Assembly: GCA_013791905.1 (NCBI GenBank)
Contig: VMSX01000016.1
Span: forward strand, 1-64,000
Direction of reading: 5' to 3'
DNA: 64,000 nt
Origin: Rhodocyclaceae bacterium
GTDB lineage: Bacteria; Pseudomonadota; Gammaproteobacteria; Burkholderiales; Rhodocyclaceae
The position numbers and the translations under genes are program-made. Under the pieces are notes generated by a model. It was not told the origin of the DNA and ran no database searches. It saw nothing but the letters and a program-made list of their open reading frames with translations. Below are positions 34,839 to 42,511 of the stretch, piece after piece. Within the stretch, counting starts at the first letter, position 1; each line of letters begins with the position of its first letter.

Positions 34839-35459
34839 TCAAGAATGCTCTGAATGTGGCTCCGATCTCAGTTGTCGAAATAAGCGGCGAGTCTTGGCCG
34901 ATCCGTAGTCGGCAAGCATTTTCTCGAGACGACCAGCGTCAAAGTTATTGAGTTTGCGGCGCACATTGGACAACACGGCTTCCGGATCTTCGGCCAGGTC
35001 ACTAAGGTTGTTCAGCATATCGACCAGCAGGTATTCGCGATTGACCTGCTTGCGCGAAGGGAAGCGCGGTTTGTCGCGAAAGTCGAATTCGAATCCGGCC
35101 AGGACGAACTTGCCGTGGCGTTTGTGGTTATAGACGACGGTCTTGTTGTAAAGCTGAGTGGTGCCGAGCTCCAACGCGTTGTAGCAGCTCGGATTGAAAA
35201 TCAGGAAATGATGGTCATCGAGAAACTTTTCGACGAGCGCTTCTTCGCTTGGCGGTGCATCGCCAAACGGAGTCCTTCGGGGAACGTAGTAAAGCCCTCT
35301 CGCAGCCTTGTGAATGATGCCGGCCTTCACTGCCAGCCACAATTCACGGTCAACGCTGGGTAACGTGTCTGCCAAATCTTTGCGTCGAAAAACCTTGCCG
35401 GCCAGCTGCTTCCAGCGCCGGTCGAGTGGGGCATCTACTGTGTTTTTCCGGTGCAGCAT
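34839..35459 (-). CDS. AbiEi-type antitoxin-like regulator, without a nearby AbiEii
   Basis: A 206-residue protein resembling AbiEi/type IV antitoxin regulators. The N-terminal winged-helix part (VFRRKDLADTLPSVDRELWLAVKAGIIHKAARGLYYVP) is typical; the C-terminal part (FEFDFRDKPRFPS, VNREYLLVDMLNNL) matches the larger AbiEi antitoxin fold. The usual AbiEii nucleotidyltransferase toxin should follow downstream (below 34839 on this strand), but only 55 bases separate it from the hipA stop. It is therefore an orphan or a stand-alone regulator. Confidence 0.72.
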   Translation of the reverse strand: MLHRKNTVDAPLDRRWKQLAGKVFRRKDLADTLPSVDRELWLAVKAGIIHKAARGLYYVPRRTPFGDAPPSEEALVEKFLDDHHFLIFNPSCYNALELGTTQLYNKTVVYNHKRHGKFVLAGFEFDFRDKPRFPSRKQVNREYLLVDMLNNLSDLAEDPEAVLSNVRRKLNNFDAGRLEKMLADYGSAKTRRLFRQLRSEPHSEHS

Positions 35460-35512
35460 GTTTCAAAATCTCACTGACGTTTCATGCGAACATGCCAGAG
35501 CCTTCTGGTCAA

Positions 35513-35542
35513 GAGAAATGCTATTCAGAGAAATGCTATTCA
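35513..35542. repeat. Tandem 15-bp direct repeat upstream of the AbiEi-like gene
   Basis: GAGAAATGCTATTCA occurs twice without a gap (35513-35527 and 35528-35542), 54 bases upstream of the AbiEi-like start. It could be an autoregulatory site or a recent duplication. Confidence 0.6.
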
Positions 35543-35633
35543 GATTGCAATCCAACTCTCGCCGCCGCAGGGATTTTCCGTGGCAGCGATGTTCTTGATC
35601 GACCATATCGAATGTAATCGGAGGCGAAGTGGA

Positions 35634-36152
35634 TCACCACATCGGCAAGTACAGCTTCAGGGGTTGCTCTTTGCAAACCATAAAGCCGTATTCAGCGTAA
35701 AACTTGGCGGCGGCGGTATTCTTGGCATCAACGAAAATCCCGGCGCTGCCCACCGACAAAGCCGCGTTGCGAGAACGGGTCACTGCATCAGCCAGCAACA
35801 ATCGCCCGAGCCCCTGTCCTTGCAAGTCAGACCGAATGGCCAGCCTTCCCAAGCGGGTCACAGGAATCTGGCGCGGATAACGCTTGGCCAGTTCAGGCGC
35901 CAGATCGTCGGCCAATACGAAGGCTGATGCCAAGGCAAAAAAGCCGAGAATACTGGCCTCCCCAATATCGCCATAACCGACTGAAAGGTAGCCCTCCACC
36001 TCTCCAGCGTTCGATGGAACCGCAACGAAAGTCCGTGAGATCCCCTTTGCTTGATGTTGCAACGCGGTCTGTCGAAGCCACAGATTCAGGGCCTCGACGC
36101 CGCAATCAAACCCGTTTCGGTCGTGGTTGCCAGCTAAAGCTTGTACCTTCAT
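35634..36152 (-). CDS. tacT: GNAT acetyltransferase toxin (TacT-like)
   Basis: A 172-residue GNAT enzyme. FDCGVEALNLWLRQTALQHQAKG is the N-terminal signature of TacT-type toxins, LQGQGLGRLLL near residue 117 binds acetyl-CoA, and AAKFYAEYGF holds the catalytic-region Tyr. TacT toxins acetylate aminoacyl-tRNA and stop translation. The antitoxin gene lies just upstream on the same strand and overlaps it by 47 bases. I chose ATG 36152 because the family fold starts about 12 residues later. Confidence 0.87.
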   Translation of the reverse strand: MKVQALAGNHDRNGFDCGVEALNLWLRQTALQHQAKGISRTFVAVPSNAGEVEGYLSVGYGDIGEASILGFFALASAFVLADDLAPELAKRYPRQIPVTRLGRLAIRSDLQGQGLGRLLLADAVTRSRNAALSVGSAGIFVDAKNTAAAKFYAEYGFMVCKEQPLKLYLPMW

Positions 36153-36432
36153 CGTCCCGTTTGGCATCCTGGTAGTGTTGCAAAGCCGCCTTCAACTTGG
36201 CATTCGGTGGCGGCGGATTTTCCAATGCCTGAATGAACATCTCGGCATCACGGGCGGACAGACGTATCACCCGCTCCTGTTCAATGATGCGCTCGGCTTC
36301 GCGCAAAGCCGTTTGGACCATGAATTGATTGACGGTAGCACCGACCATCGCGGCAGCCAGTTCAAGTGTTTCTTGCACCTGTACCGGAACCCGGGCGGAA
36401 ACCCTTCCCCGTTCGACAGCTGTAGCAGTCAT
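36106..36432 (-). CDS. tacA: DUF1778/RHH antitoxin (TacA-like)
   Basis: A 108-residue protein. The N-terminal ribbon-helix-helix (RVSARVPVQVQETLELAAAMVGATVNQFMVQTALREAERII) binds DNA as a dimer; the C-terminal segment (FIQALENPPPP, KAALQHYQDA) is the toxin-binding part typical of DUF1778 antitoxins. AGGAG lies 8 bases before the ATG. A perfect palindrome 39 bases upstream is its likely operator. It neutralises the acetyltransferase toxin encoded next to it. Confidence 0.88.
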   Translation of the reverse strand: MTATAVERGRVSARVPVQVQETLELAAAMVGATVNQFMVQTALREAERIIEQERVIRLSARDAEMFIQALENPPPPNAKLKAALQHYQDAKRDDEGTSFSWQPRPKRV

Positions 36433-36470
36433 TGGCGTGCTCCTTTACTGATAGCCGACCTTTGTTTCGT

Positions 36471-36487
36471 GGTGCCATTATGGCACC
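36471..36487. promoter_or_regulatory. Palindrome upstream of tacAT
   Basis: GGTGCCA-TTA-TGGCACC is a perfect inverted repeat with 7-base arms and a 3-base centre, 39 bases before the tacA ATG. It is the size expected of an RHH operator. Confidence 0.65.
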
Positions 36488-36547
36488 ATTGATATCTCGC
36501 CGCAAGTATGTGTCGACCACGGTACATTGACAGTCCATTTTTGCGAT

Positions 36548-36985
36548 TTACGTCATTACGACTGCGGTGCCGGAATAGGTCACTCGGGAAACCCGCCATT
36601 GCGAGCCGGCTTGATCGTAGTGCGAATTGGTTTTGCGCAAGCCAACAATGGCATTTGCCCCCAGCGACAAGGCTTGCCTTCCCAGTGCCAACAAGGCTTC
36701 CCGTTCAGCAAGCTGGTAGTCCGCGTCGGACGCTGCCTCGATGCCCGACATCGACTCAACGAAACCAATCGTCTTGACGATGGAACGTTCGGGTACCGAA
36801 TCCGTGGAAGCGAGAAACAACTGCTCCCTGATCGACGTCAGCGCAGTATCGAGCTGTTTGAGGCGGTTGGTATCGCGATGACGGTTCTGCCGTCCCCATT
36901 TGATCAGGATTGAGGCAGCCAGCAGCATGGCTGCCACGGGAAGCCAAGTCATCAGGTTGGAGGTTTGTACTGCGGCGGTGCTCAT
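36548..36985 (-). CDS. Membrane-anchored YbjQ-like protein
   Basis: A 145-residue protein with one N-terminal membrane helix (LMTWLPVAAMLLAASILIKW), a short coiled coil and a C-terminal domain (LALGRQALSLGANAIVGLRK...RVSRVTYSGTAVVM) that resembles the YbjQ/UPF0145 (DUF74) fold. A GGAG site precedes ATG 36985 by 8 bases. Further in-frame starts upstream would run through copy-B operator sequence and are rejected. Function is unknown for the family. Its promoter side faces that of the traF-traI operon, so the operator at 37079 could control both. Confidence 0.65.
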   Translation of the reverse strand: MSTAAVQTSNLMTWLPVAAMLLAASILIKWGRQNRHRDTNRLKQLDTALTSIREQLFLASTDSVPERSIVKTIGFVESMSGIEAASDADYQLAEREALLALGRQALSLGANAIVGLRKTNSHYDQAGSQWRVSRVTYSGTAVVMT

Positions 36986-37078
36986 CGGTTTTTCTCCACG
37001 GTTTCGCATCAGCTTCGCACAGACGGCCAAAACTGCAAGCTGACCAATCCTGGCAAGGATTCCCGGAAACGGGCAATT

Positions 37079-37105
37079 GAAATGCGCCCGGAACGTCCGC
37101 ATTTC
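37079..37105. promoter_or_regulatory. Palindromic operator candidate, copy B
   Basis: GAAATGCG-N11-CGCATTTC with perfect arms, 38 bases before the S26 peptidase ATG (37144). It is also 94 bases upstream of the divergent YbjQ-like gene. Same motif as 19078 and 41821. Confidence 0.75.
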
Positions 37106-37143
37106 GAAATTCTGAAGTGACCCGGACGCCATACAGTCCGTGG

Positions 37144-37626
37144 ATGAAGACATGTCTCGAATACTGGCGCCTGTGGCGTCTCCCGGTTGTTTTGTGGGCA
37201 ATGGTCGGCTACCTCGCCGTTACCAAGTCATACCTGCTGACGATCAACTTGACCGACAGTCTTCCCGGGACGATTTTTCTGATCGATAAACGGGCGTTTC
37301 CGAGTGAGGGTGAATTGCTGGCCTTCCGCTGGGCAAGTGACTGGCCTTATCCAAAGGGCAGTATCTTCGTGAAACGGCTTTCTGGCCTGCCTGGCGCTAT
37401 CGTCTCCGCTCAAGGCAGTCGGTATTTTGTCAATGGCAGGGAGATCGGCATTGCCAAGCCGCAATCGAAAACGGGCGTGGTGCTCAAGCCCGGCCCGATC
37501 GGGGCCATTCCCCCTGGCCACTATTTCGTTTCGGCGGATCATCCCGATAGCCTCGACTCGCGCTATGCCCTGACTGGCTGGGTGGCCGACGATCAAATCC
37601 TCGGGAAAGCCTCGCGAGTTTTCTGA
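37144..37626 (+). CDS. S26-family conjugative signal peptidase (RP4 TraF type)
   Basis: A 160-residue membrane peptidase. One N-terminal helix (LPVVLWAMVGYLAVTKSYLL) precedes the catalytic Ser39 in TDSLPGTIF and Lys77 in FVKRLSGLPG; HYFVSADHPDSLDSRYAL is the C-terminal S26 motif. RP4 TraF of this group cuts and cyclises the pilin TrbC. Here it could process the TraA encoded at 20378, which would make a circular pilin; that is inference. The start could also be GTG 37117. It probably forms an operon with traI, 25 bases downstream. Confidence 0.88.
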   Translation: MKTCLEYWRLWRLPVVLWAMVGYLAVTKSYLLTINLTDSLPGTIFLIDKRAFPSEGELLAFRWASDWPYPKGSIFVKRLSGLPGAIVSAQGSRYFVNGREIGIAKPQSKTGVVLKPGPIGAIPPGHYFVSADHPDSLDSRYALTGWVADDQILGKASRVF

Positions 37627-37651
37627 TCAGTACACAGGGGCAGCGAGATAC

Positions 37652-39715
37652 ATGTTCAAGTTCTTGAGGCGGGCAGGAGGTAAAGCGCAGGTGGAGGATG
37701 ATATTCCCGCGCCGCTACCGTTGCTGAATACTCCGGTCGATGAAGATATACCGCGCTATCCACCATTCATGAAGGGACTGCCAGCGACGGCGCCGGATCG
37801 CTTGCTGGAGACGCAGTGGGATTTGATCGGTCAGATCCAGGAATCCGGGTTGGCATCAAATGACATCTTCGAACAGTACTATCTTGCACCACTGCGAAGC
37901 CTCGCTTCCTATGTGCACCTGTTGCCGGCCAGCGAAAGCCACCATCACAGGGGGGCGGGTGGCTTGTTCAGGCATGCCGTCGAAGTGGCTCTTTGGTCCC
38001 TGCAACTGGGCGATCGAGTGTTACTGCCAGGCGACCAGGCCCCAAGACGCCGTCGCGAGATCGAGCCGCGCTGGCATGTGGCGGTCTTCCTGTCGGCACT
38101 GTGTCACGACATCGGCAAGCCGATAACGGACCTGAAAGTTACCAGCCAGGATGGCGAAAAATCCTGGAACCCGTTTGCCGAGGATCTGTATTCCTGGGCG
38201 AGTGCCAATGCCATCGACCACTACTTCCTGCACTGGCGGCCCAATCGAGGTCGCGACCATACCTCGGTGTCGATACTCCTGGCCGAAAGGATCATCGGTC
38301 GCAACACCATGGGGTGGATCTATGGCGGTGATCCAGAGTTGGTGCTGTGGATGACGGAGTCGATCGCTTGTCAGCCGAGCCAGATCAACATGATTCACAA
38401 CCTGGTGGTCCGTTCCGATCAGGTCAGCGTCGCCCGCGATATGGAAACCCTGGGTAGCGTTTTCGCGGGGTACGATATCGGCGTTCCGGTCGAACGCATG
38501 CTCCTCGACATCATGCGGCGTCTCGTGCGCGAAAGCACGTGGACGGTCAATGTGCCGGGGTCGCGACTCTGGTTCATGGAAGGCCACCTCTATCTGGTCT
38601 GGCCGATCGCTGGCGAAGAAATGGCTGCTGTCATCAATCGGGAGAAACTACCCGGACTGCCCAGGACGCCCAACAGCATCCTGGACATGCTGACAGAGCG
38701 GAAGCTGGCAGAGATCAAGGGGGATGGCAGCGGGGAAGGGCGATATTGGCAGATCGCCCCGGCACCCTTGACCGAGAAAATCCCGCACATTCGGCTGACA
38801 GCCATCCGTATATCAAAACCATCCACAGTCCTGGATCAGTTACCGGTGCCCATTGCAGGTCGATTGGTCGACGATCAAGCCTCCGCTTTCCAAAATCAGG
38901 ATCAGAATCCCAGCAAAGCATTGAACGTGGTGCCAATTCAGGTTCCTACCAATCCGGTTGCACCGGTGACTAAAGCGGTATCGACCCCGAACGCAAGTCC
39001 ATCGGTGGATACGTGGTCGAGTTTTCCGGAAGATGAACTTGGGGTGGTGCTGAGGGCGATAGCCGAGGATTTCCGGGCGGGACGGCGTGACAGGAAGAAG
39101 CTGACTTATCTTGATGAGACGGGTGTCCTGTGCCTGAAATGGCCGGACATCATCAAGGATCGAGGCATGGAGAGCCGGGCCATTCTGGATGCTCTCGGTA
39201 GTCGTGAATGGTTGGTCGTCGATCCCATGCAGCCATTCAGGCGGGTGACGGAAGTGCGTGTCGGTATCGGCGCCCCCTGGAAGGTCATTCGCGTCCCCCC
39301 TGTCCTGCGCGAGTTGCTTGGGATTTCATCAGAGCCAAGCAAGAAATTGCCAGCTGGTCAAAAAGCGGCAGCAGAAACAAAGGCGATAGTGCCTGAAGAA
39401 GGCAGTCCGAAGCTCGCGATCATGCAAAACGCGGAGCCGGACGATGCGAACGCGAAAAGGCTGATCGAAAAGAAGATGAAACTGCTGGACGAAGTCATTT
39501 CAGTCCTGATCGAGTCTGTTCGTGGCAAATCTGTTGATGCGATCGAGGAGGAGGGAGGATTGCTGATCGCCGTCAGCGATGTCGAGGCGATACTGAAGAA
39601 TCGAGTGAAAGTTTCTCGTGCTCAGATACTCGGATTACAACGGCTGAATCCTCAGCGCTTCAATACCGTTGAGCGGAATAGGATCGTTTATTTTCGGCTG
39701 TCCAATACCCTGTAG
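37652..39715 (+). CDS. traI: MobH-type conjugative relaxase TraI
   Basis: A 687-residue relaxase of the TraI_2/MobH family. LLPASESHHHRGAGGLFRHAVEVA contains the three-histidine signature, and SALCHDIGKP (H152, D153) gives the HD-type metal site, in place of the Tyr-based motif of other relaxases. The C-terminal half has two winged-helix-like parts (LAEIKGDGSGEGRYW near 350 and SREWLVVDPMQPFRRVTEVRVG near 520) after a Pro/Ser linker. It should nick oriT and lead the strand to the secretion channel. MobH relaxases occur in the gonococcal island, R391/SXT and related elements. Confidence 0.9.
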   Translation: MFKFLRRAGGKAQVEDDIPAPLPLLNTPVDEDIPRYPPFMKGLPATAPDRLLETQWDLIGQIQESGLASNDIFEQYYLAPLRSLASYVHLLPASESHHHRGAGGLFRHAVEVALWSLQLGDRVLLPGDQAPRRRREIEPRWHVAVFLSALCHDIGKPITDLKVTSQDGEKSWNPFAEDLYSWASANAIDHYFLHWRPNRGRDHTSVSILLAERIIGRNTMGWIYGGDPELVLWMTESIACQPSQINMIHNLVVRSDQVSVARDMETLGSVFAGYDIGVPVERMLLDIMRRLVRESTWTVNVPGSRLWFMEGHLYLVWPIAGEEMAAVINREKLPGLPRTPNSILDMLTERKLAEIKGDGSGEGRYWQIAPAPLTEKIPHIRLTAIRISKPSTVLDQLPVPIAGRLVDDQASAFQNQDQNPSKALNVVPIQVPTNPVAPVTKAVSTPNASPSVDTWSSFPEDELGVVLRAIAEDFRAGRRDRKKLTYLDETGVLCLKWPDIIKDRGMESRAILDALGSREWLVVDPMQPFRRVTEVRVGIGAPWKVIRVPPVLRELLGISSEPSKKLPAGQKAAAETKAIVPEEGSPKLAIMQNAEPDDANAKRLIEKKMKLLDEVISVLIESVRGKSVDAIEEEGGLLIAVSDVEAILKNRVKVSRAQILGLQRLNPQRFNTVERNRIVYFRLSNTL

Positions 39716-39797
39716 TTCGCCCCCTATAATTCCCGCCGTCGTCACGACAAACTCTTTCCAGATCCCCGGCAATGGGCAAGTGATGAGACTGGACTGT

Positions 39798-39816
39798 GAT
39801 GGACAAAAGGTCCATC
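39798..39816. other. Short inverted repeat after traI
   Basis: GATGGAC-AAAAG-GTCCATC, 7-bp stem and 5-base loop, in the 207-base gap before the next gene. No T-run follows on either strand, so it is more likely a protein site or chance than a terminator. Confidence 0.35.
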
Positions 39817-39922
39817 GATCTTCCTGTTCGGGATGTAGGATTACACACGGTACCACCAACAATTTTGCCCGGCCAGCGACTGCGACTTGATCTCGACAAT
39901 TACCGGGCGGCGCTGCGACATC

Positions 39923-40489
39923 ATGAACTACACCGACATCCTCTCATCTCTTAACCAGGCCTCTGCCTTCGATCTCTTTCGCCTGCGTGCCGCCATCGAC
40001 CGAGTCCTGGATCAGCCAGGTTGGATGGTCGCCGTGCAGGCACGATTGAGAGTTGGCATGGCCATCGAGTATTTCGACCCTCAGGCCAATCGTACCTTCA
40101 AGGGGCAACTGCTGGAAATGCGCCGCAAGCAGGCCGTCGTGCTCGATCTGGAAACCCAGAAGCGCTGGCTGATCTCGTACGCGGCGATCAACCTGGACGG
40201 TGCCGATGTCGAGATTCGCGAACAGCCGAAACAAGGTTTGAGCCGGCAATCGGTTGCCGTCGGTGACGTCGTCGGGTTTGTTGATCGCGACCACCACCAA
40301 CGCAGCGGGAAGATCCTGCGCCTCAACGACAAGACCGTCACGCTCCAGGTAGGCCATCAACAATGGCGTGTCGCCTACGCATTGTTGCACCGGGTTGTGG
40401 AATCCAGCGCCACCGACGGCAACCTTCCGGAGCTTGGCGTTTTCGAGGGCGATGCCGAAATAGTGATCGAACAGGATGACCGTGGGTAA
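39923..40489 (+). CDS. Unrecognised protein with two SH3-like repeats
   Basis: A 188-residue protein I do not recognise. The first 40 residues are helical (DILSSLNQASAFDLFRLRAAIDRVL). Two similar beta-rich segments follow: GMAIEYFDPQANRTFKGQLL...RWLISYAAIN (about residues 45-90) and GDVVGFVDRDHHQRSGKILRL...WRVAYALLHRV (about 108-155). They look like duplicated small beta barrels of the KOW/SH3 kind. ATG 39923 is used; an in-frame upstream start at 39887 is possible. Its end overlaps the next gene by 14 bases, so the two are a translational pair. Confidence 0.65.
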   Translation: MNYTDILSSLNQASAFDLFRLRAAIDRVLDQPGWMVAVQARLRVGMAIEYFDPQANRTFKGQLLEMRRKQAVVLDLETQKRWLISYAAINLDGADVEIREQPKQGLSRQSVAVGDVVGFVDRDHHQRSGKILRLNDKTVTLQVGHQQWRVAYALLHRVVESSATDGNLPELGVFEGDAEIVIEQDDRG

Positions 40490-41702
40490 AGCTGCGGTTC
40501 CTAAACACACCTGGGCGTTTGCCCCTCGGTTCCGTGCCGGCGCCTTCGGTTGGCGTTCCGAGCCCGCGATCATTCGCATCAAGGAAGTTGTGTCGGAAAT
40601 CAAGGCCGTCGCCAAGAAGGATCCGATCCTTGGCGCGGAAGGCGCGATCCTGTTCCTCCAGAAGCTTTCCGCGGCCCTTCAGAATATCGATGGTTCATCC
40701 GGGGCCATCGGCACCGCGGCCAACAGGGCCATCGAGGTGCTCGTTCCGATCATTGCCAGGGCGCCTGCCGATTCGGCCCTACGCCGCAAGTGGTTGGAAA
40801 AGCTCTACCAGGCCCACGCCGACGACCAGATTCCGTACATCGAATCCCTTGCAGATTATTGGGGCGAGCTGTGCGCCAGTCCGGAGATTGCCGCCGAATG
40901 GGCGGATCGTTTGGCGGGAACCGTCGAAACGGTTTTCCGTCGCAGCAAGGAAGAATTCGGCTATTTCCATGGGACGCCCATGGCCCTCTCGGCCCTGCTG
41001 GCCTCCGGGCAACACGAACGCCTGCTCGCCCTGATCGATCTTTACCCGCGCAAGTTCTGGTCTTACCGCAAATGGGGTGTCCAGGCCCTGGTTGCTCTGG
41101 GGCGAAAGGCCGAGGCCATCCCATACGCCGAAGAATGTCGGGGCTTGAACGAACCGTCGTGGCTGATCGCGCAGGCCTGTGAAGAGATTCTTCTTTCCTC
41201 TGGCATGGCCAACGAGGCATACGAGCGTTACGCCTTTGAAGCGAATCAGGCCGGTACCTATCTCGCGACGTTCCGCGCCATCTGCAAGAAATATCCGGAG
41301 CGGACCCCGGAATCAATCCTTGCCGATCTTGTGGATCGTACCCCTGGAGAGGAAGGCAAGTGGTTCGCCGCCGCCAAGGACGCGAAGCTGTACGAGGTGG
41401 CGCTCGATCTGGCGAGGAAGTCTACGGTCGATCACCGCACCCTGATGCGCGCGGTGGAGGATTTCGCAGAAAGCCAATCAGGGTTTGCTCTCAATTGCGG
41501 CCTGATCGCATTGCACTGGGTCTGCGCCGGCCGAGCTTACGAGGCGACCATGGGCGAGGTTCGGGCGATCTACGACGGAATTGTGAAGGCGAGCGAGATC
41601 GCGGGGTGTAGGGACGCGGCGCTGGATGCGATTAGGAAAACGCTGGCGGTGTTTCCCGAGGAAAGACTGGTCAGGGGCGCGCTGTCGAACGTGCTGGGTT
41701 GA
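40476..41702 (+). CDS. Unrecognised large alpha-helical protein
   Basis: A 408-residue protein without a signal peptide or membrane segment. Almost the whole length is predicted helical by inspection, with spaced Ala/Leu patterns (AALQNIDGSSGAIGTAANRAIEVLV, ALVALGRKAEAIPYAEECRG, CEEILLSSGMANEAYERYAFEA), as in TPR/HEAT-like solenoids. It overlaps the preceding SH3-like gene by 14 bases. The pair stands between traI and the traW cluster. A role in transfer, regulation or defence cannot be decided from sequence. Confidence 0.7.
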   Translation: MTVGKAAVPKHTWAFAPRFRAGAFGWRSEPAIIRIKEVVSEIKAVAKKDPILGAEGAILFLQKLSAALQNIDGSSGAIGTAANRAIEVLVPIIARAPADSALRRKWLEKLYQAHADDQIPYIESLADYWGELCASPEIAAEWADRLAGTVETVFRRSKEEFGYFHGTPMALSALLASGQHERLLALIDLYPRKFWSYRKWGVQALVALGRKAEAIPYAEECRGLNEPSWLIAQACEEILLSSGMANEAYERYAFEANQAGTYLATFRAICKKYPERTPESILADLVDRTPGEEGKWFAAAKDAKLYEVALDLARKSTVDHRTLMRAVEDFAESQSGFALNCGLIALHWVCAGRAYEATMGEVRAIYDGIVKASEIAGCRDAALDAIRKTLAVFPEERLVRGALSNVLG

Positions 41703-41820
41703 TCAAGCATTGTTCGCTTTTCCAAGAAACTGGCATTCAGCGCGTGAGGGTCCCGAACTGATCCAGGCCATCGAGCTTCCCGAATAAGTTCGACTTAGAT
41801 TGATGCCCCAGTGGAGCATC

Positions 41821-41847
41821 GAAATGCGCCCAAAAAGTCCGCATTTC
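41821..41847. promoter_or_regulatory. Palindromic operator candidate, copy C
   Basis: GAAATGCG-N11-CGCATTTC with perfect arms, 40 bases before the traW ATG. Same motif as at 19078 and 37079. Confidence 0.75.
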
Positions 41848-41887
41848 AAAATCCTCAGAGCAGTCTGCAGCACCAGAATCGCCCCCC

Positions 41888-42511
41888 ATGCGGATTCCTG
41901 GTTTGTCACTGTTGTTGTCGATTGCGGCCTCTTCGCTCCCGGTGTTGGCGGCGGATATTGGGACTGTGGGGCCGACCTATGAGATTGCCGAACCGGATCT
42001 GATCGAGGTCATCAAGTCCAGACTGGAGCGGATGGCCCGAACCGGCGAGCTTGCACGCAAACAGTCGGAATATCGGGATCGGGTCGTTCAAGGGATCGAG
42101 TCTCCCAAATCCATCACGCGTATCCGGTCGACGCAATCGCCGAGAACTTTTCATGTAAATCCGGCGATGGTTCTTGCTCGCGATATTCGGGATAACACAG
42201 GGCAGCTATTGTTCGCCAAGGGGACGCAAGTTAACCCTCTGGAAGTTGTTTCACTCTCAAAACGACTGGTGTTTTTCGATGGCGGGGATGCACGGCAGGT
42301 CGCGTTCGCGAAGCAAGCGATGGGCAGTGGCGGGGCCGGTACCAAGCCGATTCTGGTGGGCGGCCAACCCCTCAAATTGATGCGAAGCTGGAAGCGTCCT
42401 GTCTACTTCGATCAAGGCGGCACGCTGGTGAAGAGGCTCGGGATTCAGCAGGTCCCGGCCATTGTGAGCCAGGACGGCAAGCGGTTGCGAATCGATGAAG
42501 TCCGTCCCTAA
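41888..42511 (+). CDS. traW: F-type pilus assembly protein TraW
   Basis: A 207-residue periplasmic protein. The signal peptide ends at VLAAD; IGTVGPTYEIAEPDLIEVIKSRL, RTFHVNPAMVLARDI and FDQGGTLVKRLGIQQVPAIVSQDG match TraW. TraW works with TrbC and TraU in pilus assembly. In F and the gonococcal island it follows trbI; here it starts a separate operon about 14 kb away, under its own palindrome. Its end overlaps traU by 17 bases. Confidence 0.9.
   Translation: MRIPGLSLLLSIAASSLPVLAADIGTVGPTYEIAEPDLIEVIKSRLERMARTGELARKQSEYRDRVVQGIESPKSITRIRSTQSPRTFHVNPAMVLARDIRDNTGQLLFAKGTQVNPLEVVSLSKRLVFFDGGDARQVAFAKQAMGSGGAGTKPILVGGQPLKLMRSWKRPVYFDQGGTLVKRLGIQQVPAIVSQDGKRLRIDEVRP

Noticed and set aside
39725-39730. 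TATAAT after traI as a promoter
   Set aside because: No acceptable -35 element lies 16-18 bases upstream.
39798-39816. Inverted repeat after traI as a terminator
   Set aside because: No T-run follows on either strand; kept only as a low-confidence repeat.
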